From Flavobacterium sp. (GTDB lineage Bacteria; Bacteroidota; Bacteroidia; Flavobacteriales; Flavobacteriaceae), in assembly GCF_027484205.1 (NCBI RefSeq), contig NZ_JAIXUB010000001.1:191528-255527 (forward strand): DNA of 64,000 bases, in the 5' to 3' direction. Shown here in pieces: positions 17,701 through 26,734 of this stretch (position 1 is its first letter; each line of letters opens with the position of its first letter). Under the pieces are notes generated by a model. That model saw only the letters and a program-made list of their open reading frames with translations, made no database searches and was not told the DNA's origin. The position numbers and the translations under genes were made by a program.

Positions 17701-19555
17701 TAGTTCAGGAACTGCAAATACTACACCTTTTGGATTTGCTTCAACAAGTAATTCAAATATCTATAGTATCAACGAAGGAATTAACAATTACTTATTTGCG
17801 CAAGGTTCAAGTACAACTTCACCAATTGTAAATGGATTTGCATTAAGCGGATTAACACCAAACACAACTAATAACATAAACAATGATGTAAATTTTAATG
17901 CTACATGTGGTATTTATAAATCATTTATGGGTGGAACTCGTGAATCTGCAACTTACAATGAAAATAACTTGGTTGCAACTTCACCATCAGGAGCATTTGT
18001 TCCTTCAGGAAATTCATTTGCAGAAAATAATGCAGAAACTGTTGCTTCAATTACAACTGACTTTAATTCAGTTAATAGAACTCCAACTAACGATAGAGGA
18101 GCAATTCAATTTGAAGGAACAGCTTTAACTTTTACAAATCCAAATACAATTCCAACATTTGATGCTGTTGCACCAATTTGCTCGGGAACACCATTAGCTG
18201 ATTTACCAATAACATCAACAAATGGAGTTACTGGAACTTGGTCACCTTCAATGAATAATAATGTTACAACAACTTACACTTTTACACCTACTGTTGGTCA
18301 ATGTGCATCAATTGTAACTTTAACAATTGAAGTTATTCCAAGTATTTTCAATACAACAACTATAACAGCATGTAATTCATATACTTGGTCAGTAAATGGA
18401 ACAACTTACACTTCAAGTGGAACTTACACTAATGTTAATGGCTGTACAACAGACACATTACAATTAACAATTCAACCATTATTAACTTTTTATCAAGATG
18501 CTGATGCTGATGGATATGGAAACCCTGAAGTAATAGTTGTTGATTGTATTGCACCAATAGGATATGTTCTTATCGGAACTGATTGTAATGATACCAATTC
18601 TAATATTAATCCAGGTGCAATTGATATTTGCTATGATGGAATTGATAATGATTGTAATGGAATTATAGATAATGTAGGACAACCTGGTGGATGTATTCCT
18701 ATTATTACGGTTTTACAACCAACATCTTGTGGTATTACTTACAATAACATATCTCAATCATTTTATGCTACAACAATACCTGGAGCACAAGGATATAGTT
18801 TTAGAGTTAAAAACATGTCCACAAATGCGGTCCAATTATTTCAACGTTCAGTAAACAACTTATCACTTGCACAAATTCCAGGCGCAACTTATGGAACAGA
18901 TTACCAAATTGAAGTTGGTGTTAAATACAATAATGTTTGGCAACCTTTTTATGGTACACCATGTATTATTTCTATTGCTTCACCACAAGCAACAATTGGA
19001 ACTTATTGCGGAACTACATTAACCTCTATGAATCAATGGATATATGCCAATTATGTTGCCCGTATTACATTGTATCGCTTTAGAGTTACGAACACTGTAA
19101 CAAATCAAGTAGAATTTGTAACAAGTAGTTTAAATAGATTCAATATGACTCAAATACCTAATAGAACATTTAATACAGTTTATCTGGTAGAAGTTTCTTT
19201 AAGAAATACTGATGGTACTTTCTTACCATACGGTACAGGTTGTACAATAACTACTCCATCACTTTCACCTTCAAGAATTGTAGAGACAGAATCTATTTCA
19301 AAATTAAATACAATTTTTAGAGCTGTTGCTTATCCAAATCCATTTGTTGATGATTTTAAATTAAATATTGAAACTACAAGTAGTGAAGCAATCGAAATAA
19401 AAATCTATGACATGTTAGGAAAAATAATAGAAAATAAAACTATTATTTCTTCTGAAATTGATTATGAAATTGGAAGAAATCTTTCTTCTGGTGTTTATAA
19501 CATTATTCTAATTCAAGGAGAAAATACACAAACAGTAAGAGTCATAAAAAGATAA
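14777..19555 (+). CDS. large T9SS-secreted beta-helix protein with MopE-like metal-binding motif
   Basis: A 1592-residue protein for export by Sec and then T9SS. A signal peptide ends near TNAQ. Residues about 280-1000 are rich in short repeats such as NNTISLN and SGNTIKNL, the signature of a parallel right-handed beta-helix, common in adhesins and polysaccharide-active surface proteins. Residues about 1238-1300 hold a MopE-type calcium/copper-binding segment (DADADGYGN, DCNDTNSNINPGA, DGIDNDCNG). The C-terminus (about 1515-1592) is a T9SS type A sorting domain: AYPNPFVDDF, IKIYDMLGK and a final VRVIKR. No catalytic residues are recognised, so adhesion or matrix function is inferred only. Confidence 0.88.
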   Translation: MKKITLIFLTLFFVLLSLQNTNAQTAGFNSTFAVLSINGSSNQYYDLQATTGNSDFNGLNLGSFNSSNSLLLKGAEHNVYKCGGCDLTSTRVYYRVYKTNSTPGSFSNLNIGYSSGGANGCGGEDQQWSNTGYSVDVLSGLTAGNYTFEVYSDASVTCLGGTIYAGNSGANYKATFNYCGSLSGALPVGEYSIPGCFPTVASAVTYLNSNGVTGTGTVQFNVAAGHTETAPTSGIILNGLGTSGSLATGTSTTQIVFKKSGLGANPIISAPQRLAGGLNDGIIKIIASDYVTFDGFKLVENPLNTITTTGATNTMTEVGIGIFLGSTTNGAQNNTIQNCTISLNENYQNSFGILSSSSSSSTNAAMVSLNTNGTNSYNKIYGNIISNVAYGIYVISEQATTILNETGWDIGGTSLATGNTITFGNPTASNINYTRFSAVGMAGIYFRNNAGVNVQFNTITSYPNSYTQNNVAGIFSNRTSTVNPNGITYTNQISNNIINLTNNGLLITSGIDFGYGNSTASLIGNNNNISIIGGASGASTGFYHGIKANYISNNVNFSNNTISINQSGSGTFSGTVYFINADGNTNDLVIENNNLFTTGSHLKTTGQFFGISHDALTNNSLSIGSTIGTGNIINISRSGIGTFNVHGVFVGTFATGVPNGYTINFNSITISNPNGTAGTFGINDTSGNSSANKFYNNNVINLLGSTGVTMGEFLTFGNINTSNNTISLNSAANTTNGIEFSSNGSITSGFADNNIIEINTSGLSPIARGINTSATSVTNGYTITNNNINGISTSTTTGNPIIMGIRVGEGTNSIVSGNTIKNLSAASTSGNATVNGIAITSGTNAKIFRNNINSISNLSSGAVSTLSGIAISSFTPVGSTDIYNNLISGFNAPSIATSYGIVGIACNTPFSSYKVYYNTIKLGTAASPLSGGTNFGAIGVGVTGNSASTILDLRNNIINMNIIPSGDGFASCVGFSSGTANTTPFGFASTSNSNIYSINEGINNYLFAQGSSTTSPIVNGFALSGLTPNTTNNINNDVNFNATCGIYKSFMGGTRESATYNENNLVATSPSGAFVPSGNSFAENNAETVASITTDFNSVNRTPTNDRGAIQFEGTALTFTNPNTIPTFDAVAPICSGTPLADLPITSTNGVTGTWSPSMNNNVTTTYTFTPTVGQCASIVTLTIEVIPSIFNTTTITACNSYTWSVNGTTYTSSGTYTNVNGCTTDTLQLTIQPLLTFYQDADADGYGNPEVIVVDCIAPIGYVLIGTDCNDTNSNINPGAIDICYDGIDNDCNGIIDNVGQPGGCIPIITVLQPTSCGITYNNISQSFYATTIPGAQGYSFRVKNMSTNAVQLFQRSVNNLSLAQIPGATYGTDYQIEVGVKYNNVWQPFYGTPCIISIASPQATIGTYCGTTLTSMNQWIYANYVARITLYRFRVTNTVTNQVEFVTSSLNRFNMTQIPNRTFNTVYLVEVSLRNTDGTFLPYGTGCTITTPSLSPSRIVETESISKLNTIFRAVAYPNPFVDDFKLNIETTSSEAIEIKIYDMLGKIIENKTIISSEIDYEIGRNLSSGVYNIILIQGENTQTVRVIKR

Positions 19556-19581
19556 TCCTCACCAAATAGTATCCAAAAAAA

Positions 19582-19610
19582 ACTCCTCAAAATTTTGAGG
19601 AGTTTTTTTA
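19582..19610. terminator. bidirectional terminator
   Basis: A perfect 22-bp palindrome (half-site ACTCCTCAAAA, 19582-19603) with A and T runs on either side, between the T9SS protein gene and the converging GlmU-like gene. Confidence 0.85.
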
Positions 19611-19620
19611 TTTCAAAGAT

Positions 19621-20796
19621 TTACTCTTTTCTATATTTTTTAGTTTCTTCAAAAACATGTTCCAGAATTTTTGCATCTTGCTCAGTAAAATCTACATGTC
19701 TCCTACTCATTACAATTTTTGCCGTTTGAAATGCTTTTGAAGTTATGTAAGTTGTAAAACCGGATGCTCCACCCCATGAAAAGCTTGGTACAAAATTTCT
19801 AGGAAAACCACTTCCAAAAATATTAGAAGAAACTCCCACAACTGTTCCTGTATTAAACATAGTATTAATACCACATTTACTGTGATCGCCCATCATTAAA
19901 CCGCAGAATTGCAAACCAGTTTTAGCAAACCCTTCAGTTTCATAACTCCACAAACGTACTTCTTCGTAATTATTTTTAAGATTTGAATTATTACTATCAG
20001 CACCAATATTACACCATTCACCAAGAACAGCATTCCCTAAAAAACCATCGTGACCTTTATTGGAATATCCAAAAAGTACCGAATTACTAACTTCACCACC
20101 AATTCTTGAATGCGGTCCAACAGTTGTTGCTCCATAAACTTTAGTCGCTAACTTTACTTGAGCTTCTTCACACAATGCAAAAGGTCCACGAATTACTGAA
20201 CCTTCCATTATTTCAGAATTTTTGCCTATATAAATTGGTCCAGTTGATGCATTTAATGTTACAAATTCTAACTTCGCTCCTTCTTCTATAAATATATTTT
20301 CAGGTGATAAAACATTAACACTTTTTGGGATTGGTTGTGAAGTTCTTCCTTCTGTAATTAAATCAAAATCTTCTCTAATTGCAGCATCGTTTTTAGCAAA
20401 AATATCCCAAGTATTTTCAACAGTTAAACAATCTTCGTTGAATTCTATAATTTCATAAGTATCAAAAACAATCTCTTCTTGAGTATCATTTGTATAAAAA
20501 GCAACTACTTCATCACCTTTAAAAATGGCTTGATTTTTTTCTAAACTCTTAACCATTTCTGATAAAATATCATTTGGCAAAAAAGAAGCATTAATCATTA
20601 CATTATCTTCCATTTCCACCATTGGGTATTTTTCAGAAAGATATTCTTCAGTAAGCGTTGTGGTTGTATAACCCAAATATTTTTCCCATTTCTCACGAAT
20701 AGTTAAAATTCCAATACGGATTTCTGCAACAGGTCTCGTAAAAGTAAAAGGTAAAAGTGCGTTTCTAACAGTTCCATCAAAAAGTATGTAGTTCAT
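19621..20796 (-). CDS. GlmU-like sugar nucleotidyltransferase/acyltransferase family protein
   Basis: A 391-residue protein of the GlmU-like family common in Bacteroidota. The first 90 residues (FDGTVRNALLPFTFTRPVAE) are a degenerate nucleotidyltransferase domain (NTP_transf_4). Residues about 155-380 are a left-handed beta-helix with hexapeptide repeats (GPIYIGKNSEIMEGSVIRGP) as in acyltransferases. A role in sugar-nucleotide or cell-wall precursor metabolism is likely, but the substrate is not shown. Close to it in family and neighbourhood is rpmE2, with which it may share a transcript. Confidence 0.8.
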   Translation of the reverse strand: MNYILFDGTVRNALLPFTFTRPVAEIRIGILTIREKWEKYLGYTTTTLTEEYLSEKYPMVEMEDNVMINASFLPNDILSEMVKSLEKNQAIFKGDEVVAFYTNDTQEEIVFDTYEIIEFNEDCLTVENTWDIFAKNDAAIREDFDLITEGRTSQPIPKSVNVLSPENIFIEEGAKLEFVTLNASTGPIYIGKNSEIMEGSVIRGPFALCEEAQVKLATKVYGATTVGPHSRIGGEVSNSVLFGYSNKGHDGFLGNAVLGEWCNIGADSNNSNLKNNYEEVRLWSYETEGFAKTGLQFCGLMMGDHSKCGINTMFNTGTVVGVSSNIFGSGFPRNFVPSFSWGGASGFTTYITSKAFQTAKIVMSRRHVDFTEQDAKILEHVFEETKKYRKE

Positions 20797-20800
20797 TTTA

Positions 20801-20835
20801 ATTTCAGATTTCAGATTTCAGATTTCAGATTTCAG
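20801..20835. repeat. short tandem repeat, five copies of ATTTCAG
   Basis: Five exact 7-base copies stand directly before the start codon of the minus-strand GlmU-like gene (start at 20796), so they would be in its leader. Confidence 0.9.
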
Positions 20836-20910
20836 TTTAAAGGCTGAAAACAAAATTTAAAAATCATTAGTAATGTTTTGTCAAAGTTACAAAAGTTTAT
20901 TCCATAAAAA

Positions 20911-20944
20911 AACCTTCCAATTCCGAAACTTCGGAAGGAAGGTT
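20911..20944 (-). terminator. terminator of rpmE2
   Basis: A two-part stem: AACCTTCC with GGAAGGTT, and inside it TTCCGAA with TTCGGAA, separated by an AA bulge, followed by T residues on the minus strand. Confidence 0.8.
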
Positions 20945-20970
20945 TTAATAAAATTTGAACAGCTAAAAAA

Positions 20971-21222
20971 TTATTTTGCTTTTTTAGCGTATTTGCTATT
21001 AAATTTATCAATACGTCCTGCAGTATCGATAAGTTTAGATTTACCTGTGTAAAATGGATGAGACGTTCTTGAAATCTCCATTTTAAAAACTGGATATTCA
21101 ACACCTTCGTGCATGATTGTTTCTTTAGTTTCAACTGTTGATTTAGTGATAAAAACATCTTCGTTTGACATGTCTTTAAAAGCAACTAATCTGTAATTTT
21201 CTGGGTGAATTCCTTGTTTCAT
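20971..21222 (-). CDS. rpmE2: 50S ribosomal protein L31, type B
   Basis: The 83-residue sequence [20 protein letters not shown] and the [16 protein letters not shown] block are diagnostic of type B L31. It lacks the zinc-binding cysteines of type A L31; this C-minus form is the usual one in this group. It has its own perfect promoter and terminator. Confidence 0.97.
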   Translation of the reverse strand: MKQGIHPENYRLVAFKDMSNEDVFITKSTVETKETIMHEGVEYPVFKMEISRTSHPFYTGKSKLIDTAGRIDKFNSKYAKKAK

Positions 21223-21326
21223 TTTGTAAATCTTTTATTTGTTATGAAGTAGTTTGTTGTGAAGCTTTCATTATAAAAGGTATCAACTCACTACAACTTT
21301 TAATTATTCTTTTAATTTTGAGAGTG

Positions 21327-21356
21327 CAAAAATACAACTATTTTTTATAATTCAAA
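21327..21356 (-). promoter_or_regulatory. promoter of rpmE2
   Basis: On the minus strand: TTTG, 18 bases, TATTTTTG. It gives a leader of about 100 bases before the rpmE2 ATG at 21222. The block GTTGTATTTTTGCACTC matches the rpmH promoter except at one base. Confidence 0.75.
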
Positions 21357-21423
21357 GATTTACATAGCTTTTTTTTACAATTAACAAGAAAATTATTTTT
21401 TCTTACATTGATTTGATAATTAC

Positions 21424-21431
21424 TATATTTG
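21424..21431 (+). promoter_or_regulatory. -7 promoter box of the DUF4199-glycosyltransferase operon
   Basis: TATATTTG is a perfect TAnnTTTG box 25 bases before the ATG at 21457. The -33 element is not well defined. Confidence 0.55.
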
Positions 21432-21456
21432 TAGATTAATTTAAACCAATAAAATC

Positions 21457-21990
21457 ATGAACGAAATAGTTAAAAAAAATGGTATCACTTATGGTATAAT
21501 TACGGGAGTTGTATCAATATTAATTACTACATTAATTTACACAATTGATTTAAAATTATTTACATCAGTGTGGGTAGGATTAGCTAATATTTTATTCTAT
21601 ATCATTATAGGTGTTGTTTTACTTATGAAAACGAAAAAAGAATTAAATGGCGTTTTCCCATTTAAAGATGCTTTTACTACCTATTTTATTTCCGCTCTTA
21701 TTGGGATATTAATTTCTGTTGCATTCAACATAATACTTTTTAATTTCATTGATCCTGCAGCAAAAGAAACAATAAAAGAGTTAACAATACAATATGCTGT
21801 AGAAATGATGGAAAAATTTGGTGCTCCATCATCTGCAGTTAATGAGGCTATTAAAGGAATGGAAAAAAACGATCAATTTTCAATTATTGAATTAGTTAAA
21901 GGTTCATTTGTTACAATAGCTTTTAGTGCTGTTTTCGGATTAATTCTTGCAGCAATTTTCAAATCTAAAAACACCAATCAAGGTTTTTAA
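21457..21990 (+). CDS. DUF4199 family membrane protein
   Basis: The 177-residue protein has four predicted spans (about 10-30, 37-53, 70-93 and 150-170). The segment FPFKDAFTTYFISALIGILIS marks the DUF4199 family, which in Flavobacteria sits in front of a glycosyltransferase gene, as here. Its stop overlaps the next ATG by one base (TAATG), pointing to translational coupling. A role in lipid-linked sugar transfer is guessed from this link only. Confidence 0.8.
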   Translation: MNEIVKKNGITYGIITGVVSILITTLIYTIDLKLFTSVWVGLANILFYIIIGVVLLMKTKKELNGVFPFKDAFTTYFISALIGILISVAFNIILFNFIDPAAKETIKELTIQYAVEMMEKFGAPSSAVNEAIKGMEKNDQFSIIELVKGSFVTIAFSAVFGLILAAIFKSKNTNQGF

Positions 21991-22946
21991 TGAATCTATC
22001 CATTGTTATCCCATTATTAAACGAACAAGAGTCGTTACCTGAATTGCATTCATGGATTGTAAATGTCATGAAAGAACATAACTATTCCTACGAAATTCTA
22101 TTTATAGATGATGGTAGTACGGATGATTCTTGGCAAACTATAGAAAATTTATCTAAAGAAAATTCGTGTGTCAAAGGAATACGCTTTTTGAGAAATTTTG
22201 GTAAATCGCAAGCACTTCACGCAGGATTTGCTAAAGCTCTAGGTGATGTTATCATCACAATGGATGCAGATTTGCAAGATAGCCCAGATGAAATTCCTGG
22301 GTTATTCAAAATGATTACAGAACAAAATTTTGACCTAGTTTCGGGTTGGAAAAAGAAACGATATGACTCTGTTGTTTCTAAAAACATGCCTTCTAAATTG
22401 TTTAATTGGGCTGCAAGAAAAACTTCTGGTGTTTACTTGAATGATTTTAATTGCGGATTGAAAGCATATAAAAATGTAGTAATTAAAAACATTGAAGTTT
22501 CTGGTGAAATGCATCGCTATATTCCTGTTTTGGCAAAAAATGCTGGATTCGGAAAAATCGGCGAAAAAATAGTCATTCACCAAGCTCGAAAATATGGCGA
22601 ATCAAAATTTGGAATGAGTCGTTTTATCAATGGCTTTTTAGACTTAATAACTATTTGGTTTTTATCAAGATATGGAAAACGCCCAATGCACTTATTCGGT
22701 GCTGCAGGAGTTATTATGTTTATCATAGGATTTTTAGCAACAGGATTTATTATAACGCTAAAGCTTATAAAATTATATTCTGGGTTTGAAACCATTTTAG
22801 TTACCGATAACCCGTTATTTTACATCGCATTAACATCAATGATAATTGGTTCACAACTATTTTTAGCCGGATTTTTAGGTGAGATAATTCTTCGAACAAA
22901 AAGTAATGAAGAACGATATAAAATAGCTTCCGAAATAAATTTATAA
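21990..22946 (+). CDS. family 2 glycosyltransferase (DPM1/GtrB-like)
   Basis: It should transfer a sugar from a nucleotide donor to a polyprenyl phosphate at the inner membrane. The GT-A domain (about 1-225) shows IPLLNEQESLPEL at the N-terminus, IDDGSTDDSW and the metal-binding MDADLQDSP. Two C-terminal membrane spans (about 230-255 and 268-295) match GtrB-type enzymes. It is coupled to the DUF4199 gene upstream. Confidence 0.9.
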   Translation: MNLSIVIPLLNEQESLPELHSWIVNVMKEHNYSYEILFIDDGSTDDSWQTIENLSKENSCVKGIRFLRNFGKSQALHAGFAKALGDVIITMDADLQDSPDEIPGLFKMITEQNFDLVSGWKKKRYDSVVSKNMPSKLFNWAARKTSGVYLNDFNCGLKAYKNVVIKNIEVSGEMHRYIPVLAKNAGFGKIGEKIVIHQARKYGESKFGMSRFINGFLDLITIWFLSRYGKRPMHLFGAAGVIMFIIGFLATGFIITLKLIKLYSGFETILVTDNPLFYIALTSMIIGSQLFLAGFLGEIILRTKSNEERYKIASEINL

Positions 22947-22984
22947 TAATACAAAAGCGAAATTTCGCATTTCAAAATAAGAAC

Positions 22985-24712
22985 ATGCACATCGATCAAA
23001 ACATTTTAGACAAAGTTAATGAATGGCTAACACCAACATTTGACAACCAAACGCAAGAGACTATCAAAGAAATGATGACTTCTGCTCCAAAAGATTTAGA
23101 AGAAAGTTTTTTCAAAAATCTTGAATTTGGAACAGGTGGAATGCGCGGTGTTATGGGAGTTGGAACCAACAGAATCAATAAATATACACTAGGAAAGAAC
23201 ACCCAAGGTTTATCAAATTATATGATAAAATCATTTCCTGGAGAACAACTAAAAGTAGCAATTGCTTATGATTGTCGTCATAACAGTAATACTTTGGCTA
23301 AAGTCGTTGCAGATGTTTTTTCGGCTAATGGAATTCACGTTTATCTTTTTTCTGATATGCGTCCAACACCTGAATTATCTTTTGCTCTAAAATATTTAAA
23401 TTGCCATGCAGGAATTGTGCTAACAGCTTCACACAATCCGCCAGAATATAATGGTTACAAGGTGTATTGGCAAGATGGCGGACAACTAGTTCCACCGCAG
23501 GATAAGGAAATTATTGAAGTTATCGAAGCGTTGAATTACAATGAAATTAAATTTGAAGCTAACGACAATCTAATTGAATATATTGATGTTGCAGTAGATG
23601 AAGCTTTCGCAAAATCAACAGTAGAAAATGCAAGTTTTAATACTCCAAAAGAAGCAAAAGAAAATTTAAAAATTGTTTACACATCACTTCACGGAACTTC
23701 TATAAAAGCAATTCCAGGAGTTTTGGCAAAAGCGGGTTATACCGATGTAAATATCGTTCCCGAACAAGAAATTCCAAATGGTGATTTCCCAACAGTAAAA
23801 TCTCCAAATCCAGAAGAACCAGAAGCATTAACAATGGCTTTAGCTTTAGCTGACAAAATTGGTGGCGATATCGTAATTGGCACTGATCCAGATTCTGATC
23901 GTTTAGGAGTAGCTGTTCGTGATACTGATGGAAAAATGATGTTATTGAATGGAAACCAAACTATGGTAATCATGACCGCTTTTTTATTAGAACAATGGAA
24001 GCGTGCAGGAAAAATAGATGGAAAACAATTTATTGGCTCGACAATAGTTTCAACTCCAATGATGTTAGAATTAGCATCAGGTTATGGTGTTGAGTGCAAA
24101 GTTGGATTAACAGGATTCAAATGGATTGCTAAATTTATTAAAGATTTTCCTGAATTAAAATTTATTGGTGGAGGTGAAGAAAGTTTTGGATTCATGGTTG
24201 GTGATGCTGTTCGCGATAAAGATGCTGTTGCCGCTTGTCTTTTAGTTTGCGAAATTGCAGCTCAAGCTAAAGCATCGGGCACAACTTTATACAAAGAATT
24301 ACTAAATTTATATGTTGATTTTGGATTTTATAAGGAACATTTAATTTCATTAACTAAAAAAGGAATTTCAGGAATGCAAGAAATTAATCAAATGATGATT
24401 GATTTACGTGAAAATCCAATGAATGAAATTAATGGTCAACGTGTAGTTTGTATTGAAGATTATGAAAATTCAACTTCACGAAATATGTTTACTGAGGAAA
24501 TAGAATCTATTTCAATTCCGAAATCGAATGTATTGATTTATTACCTTGAAGATGGTTCAAAAATTTGTGCACGTCCAAGTGGAACCGAACCTAAAATCAA
24601 ATTCTATTTTAGTGTAAATACTCCATTAGATAATATTGAAAATGCAAAAGAAGTTGAAAAACAATTAGACCAAAAAATTAAAAATATTATCGCAGAAATG
24701 CAGTTAAACTAA
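22985..24712 (+). CDS. phosphoglucomutase/phosphomannomutase
   Basis: A 575-residue alpha-D-phosphohexomutase that interconverts hexose 1- and 6-phosphates. All four active-site motifs are present: the phosphoserine S149 in TASHNPP, the metal-binding Asp301/303/305 in GTDPDSDR, the sugar-binding GGEESFG and the phosphate-binding RPSGTEPK. Length fits the long PGM2-like group. It shares a run with the glycosyltransferase and overlaps the following ABC gene by one base. Confidence 0.92.
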   Translation: MHIDQNILDKVNEWLTPTFDNQTQETIKEMMTSAPKDLEESFFKNLEFGTGGMRGVMGVGTNRINKYTLGKNTQGLSNYMIKSFPGEQLKVAIAYDCRHNSNTLAKVVADVFSANGIHVYLFSDMRPTPELSFALKYLNCHAGIVLTASHNPPEYNGYKVYWQDGGQLVPPQDKEIIEVIEALNYNEIKFEANDNLIEYIDVAVDEAFAKSTVENASFNTPKEAKENLKIVYTSLHGTSIKAIPGVLAKAGYTDVNIVPEQEIPNGDFPTVKSPNPEEPEALTMALALADKIGGDIVIGTDPDSDRLGVAVRDTDGKMMLLNGNQTMVIMTAFLLEQWKRAGKIDGKQFIGSTIVSTPMMLELASGYGVECKVGLTGFKWIAKFIKDFPELKFIGGGEESFGFMVGDAVRDKDAVAACLLVCEIAAQAKASGTTLYKELLNLYVDFGFYKEHLISLTKKGISGMQEINQMMIDLRENPMNEINGQRVVCIEDYENSTSRNMFTEEIESISIPKSNVLIYYLEDGSKICARPSGTEPKIKFYFSVNTPLDNIENAKEVEKQLDQKIKNIIAEMQLN

Positions 24713-26541
24713 TGGACCAAAATTTAAAAAAAATTATTCCTTTTGCTAAAAAATATAAAAGTAATGTTGTTTGGAATGTTATTTACAATATTTTATATGC
24801 TCTTTTTGGAACAATTGGAATGGTTATGATTTTCCCCGTTTTGAAAGTACTTTTTGGAAACGAAGAAAAAATAACTGAATTGCCTGTTTACGAAGGGATT
24901 ACTACAATCGACTCTTATCTAAATGATACACTCTTTTACTATGTAAATTACTATTCAGAAACCTATGGAAAAAACTATGCTTTATTATTAACGGTTTCAT
25001 TAGTTGTAACTACCTTTTTATTTAAAAATGTATTTGGATATTTAGGTTTACAACATCTGACTAAATTAAAAACAGGAGTTCTTAGAGATTTACGTGAAAA
25101 AATGTTTAAAAAAATAATAGAACTTCCTATTCCCTATTATTCTGAAAAAAGAAAAGGAGATATAATGTCACGAATGCTTGGCGACATTAACGAAGTTCAA
25201 AATTCATTTTTCATGGTTTTAGAACTAATTGTAAAAGAACCACTTACAATTATTTTTTCTTTAATTGCGATGATAAATATAAGTTGGAAACTAACTTTAT
25301 TTGTATTTATATTTATACCCATTTCTGGATTTATTATTTCTAAAGTAGGAAAGTCATTAAAAGGAAAATCAGCAAAAGCACAGCAAGAAAATGGGCGTTT
25401 GATTTCTGTAGTAGAAGAAACTTTATCGGGTTTAAAAGTGGTAAAAAGTTATAATGCTGAAGGCTTTTTTTCTCAAATTTTCAATGATTCTGTAAACCGA
25501 TTATACAAATTAAACAATAGCATTGGAAAGAAGAATAATTTGGCTTCTCCAATGTCCGAATTTCTTGGTATTATCGTTATTGCCATATTACTTTTTTACG
25601 GTGGAAACTTAGTTTTGGTAGATAAATCTTTAGATGGCTCTTTATTTATTTCTTACATTGCATTAGCTTACAACATATTAACTCCTGCAAAAGCCATTTC
25701 AAAAGCTTCATATCAAGTTAAAAACGGATTAGCTGCAGCAGAACGTGTTTTTGAAGTTTTAGAAGTTGAAAATACAATTACTGATAAAGTTGATGCTTTT
25801 GAATTAAAACAGTTTAATGAAAACATCAGTTTAAAAAATATTACATTCGCTTACAACAACGAACCTGTTTTAGAAAATTTTTCACTGATTATACCAAAAG
25901 GTAAAACAGTTGCTTTAGTTGGACAATCTGGATCAGGTAAAAGTACAATTGCTAATCTTTTAACCCGTTTTTATGATGTAAATGAAGGTGAAATACTTAT
26001 TGACAATCATAATATAAAAGATATAACAATGCAATCTTTAAGAGGATTAACTGGTTTAGTTACTCAAGATAGCATCATGTTTAACGGAACTATAAAAGAT
26101 AACATAAAAATTGGTAAACAAGACGCTACAGATGACGAAATCATTGAAGCATTAAAAATTGCAAATGCTTTTGAATTTGTAAAAGATTTACCAAACGGAA
26201 TTGAAACTAACATTGGCGACAGCGGAAACAAACTTTCTGGTGGACAAAAACAACGATTATCAATTGCTCGTGCAGTTTTGAAAAATCCTCCTATTATGAT
26301 TTTGGACGAAGCAACCTCAGCATTAGATACTGAAAGCGAAAAATTTGTTCAAGTTGCTCTAGAAAATATGATGCAAAATAGAACTTCCATTGTCATTGCT
26401 CACCGACTTTCTACAATTCAAAAAGCAGATAAAATTGTGGTAATGAATAAAGGAAAAATTGTTGAGCAAGGAACACACGATGAACTTTTAGCGCTGAATG
26501 GAAATTATTCAAGACTAGTTACAATGCAAAGTTTTGATTAA
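24712..26541 (+). CDS. ABC exporter, MsbA-like, fused membrane and ATPase domains
   Basis: Residues 1-330 form a six-span ABC membrane domain; 365-609 are the ATPase, with Walker A GQSGSGKST (about 404-412), signature LSGGQKQR (about 508-515), Walker B MILDEATSALD and the switch His in IVIAHRLST. As a half-transporter it would work as a homodimer and export lipids, lipopolysaccharide core or peptides. The start overlaps the mutase stop (TAATGG). The set DUF4199, glycosyltransferase, mutase and exporter suggests an envelope glycan or lipid pathway. Confidence 0.9.
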   Translation: MDQNLKKIIPFAKKYKSNVVWNVIYNILYALFGTIGMVMIFPVLKVLFGNEEKITELPVYEGITTIDSYLNDTLFYYVNYYSETYGKNYALLLTVSLVVTTFLFKNVFGYLGLQHLTKLKTGVLRDLREKMFKKIIELPIPYYSEKRKGDIMSRMLGDINEVQNSFFMVLELIVKEPLTIIFSLIAMINISWKLTLFVFIFIPISGFIISKVGKSLKGKSAKAQQENGRLISVVEETLSGLKVVKSYNAEGFFSQIFNDSVNRLYKLNNSIGKKNNLASPMSEFLGIIVIAILLFYGGNLVLVDKSLDGSLFISYIALAYNILTPAKAISKASYQVKNGLAAAERVFEVLEVENTITDKVDAFELKQFNENISLKNITFAYNNEPVLENFSLIIPKGKTVALVGQSGSGKSTIANLLTRFYDVNEGEILIDNHNIKDITMQSLRGLTGLVTQDSIMFNGTIKDNIKIGKQDATDDEIIEALKIANAFEFVKDLPNGIETNIGDSGNKLSGGQKQRLSIARAVLKNPPIMILDEATSALDTESEKFVQVALENMMQNRTSIVIAHRLSTIQKADKIVVMNKGKIVEQGTHDELLALNGNYSRLVTMQSFD

Positions 26542-26587
26542 GAGGCATGAAGTTATAAGTTGATTGATGGAAGATGGAAGCAATAAA

Positions 26588-26730
26588 AAATATTTAAATT
26601 TTATAAAATCGCCATAAACAAGAGTTTGCGAATGCATTTGTAAATCATCGAAGACAAATGAAAATAACAAAATTGCGAAATAAACTCTAAAGAAAATAGC
26701 GATATATGCACCAAAAAACAAATAATATTT
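26588..26730. repeat. nested imperfect inverted repeat, possible structured RNA
   Basis: Five pairs of short arms occur in nested order: AAATATTT/AATATTT (26588, 26724), ATCGC/GCGAT (26608, 26699), GAGTTT/AAACTC (26622, 26682) and CATTTGT/ACAAATG (26635, 26654), plus a repeated TTGCGAA. It fills the 276-base gap between the ABC exporter and the DUF2971 gene. Nothing else is recognised in that gap apart from a 20-codon ORF. Confidence 0.35.
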
Positions 26731-26734
26731 ACAA

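Noticed and set aside
15117..18682. ORFs in other frames of the beta-helix gene
   Set aside because: Low-complexity repeats keep several frames open; the 1592-codon frame has signal peptide and sorting tail.
20801..20835. CRISPR array
   Set aside because: The unit is 7 bases without spacers. No CRISPR repeats or cas genes were seen anywhere in the window.
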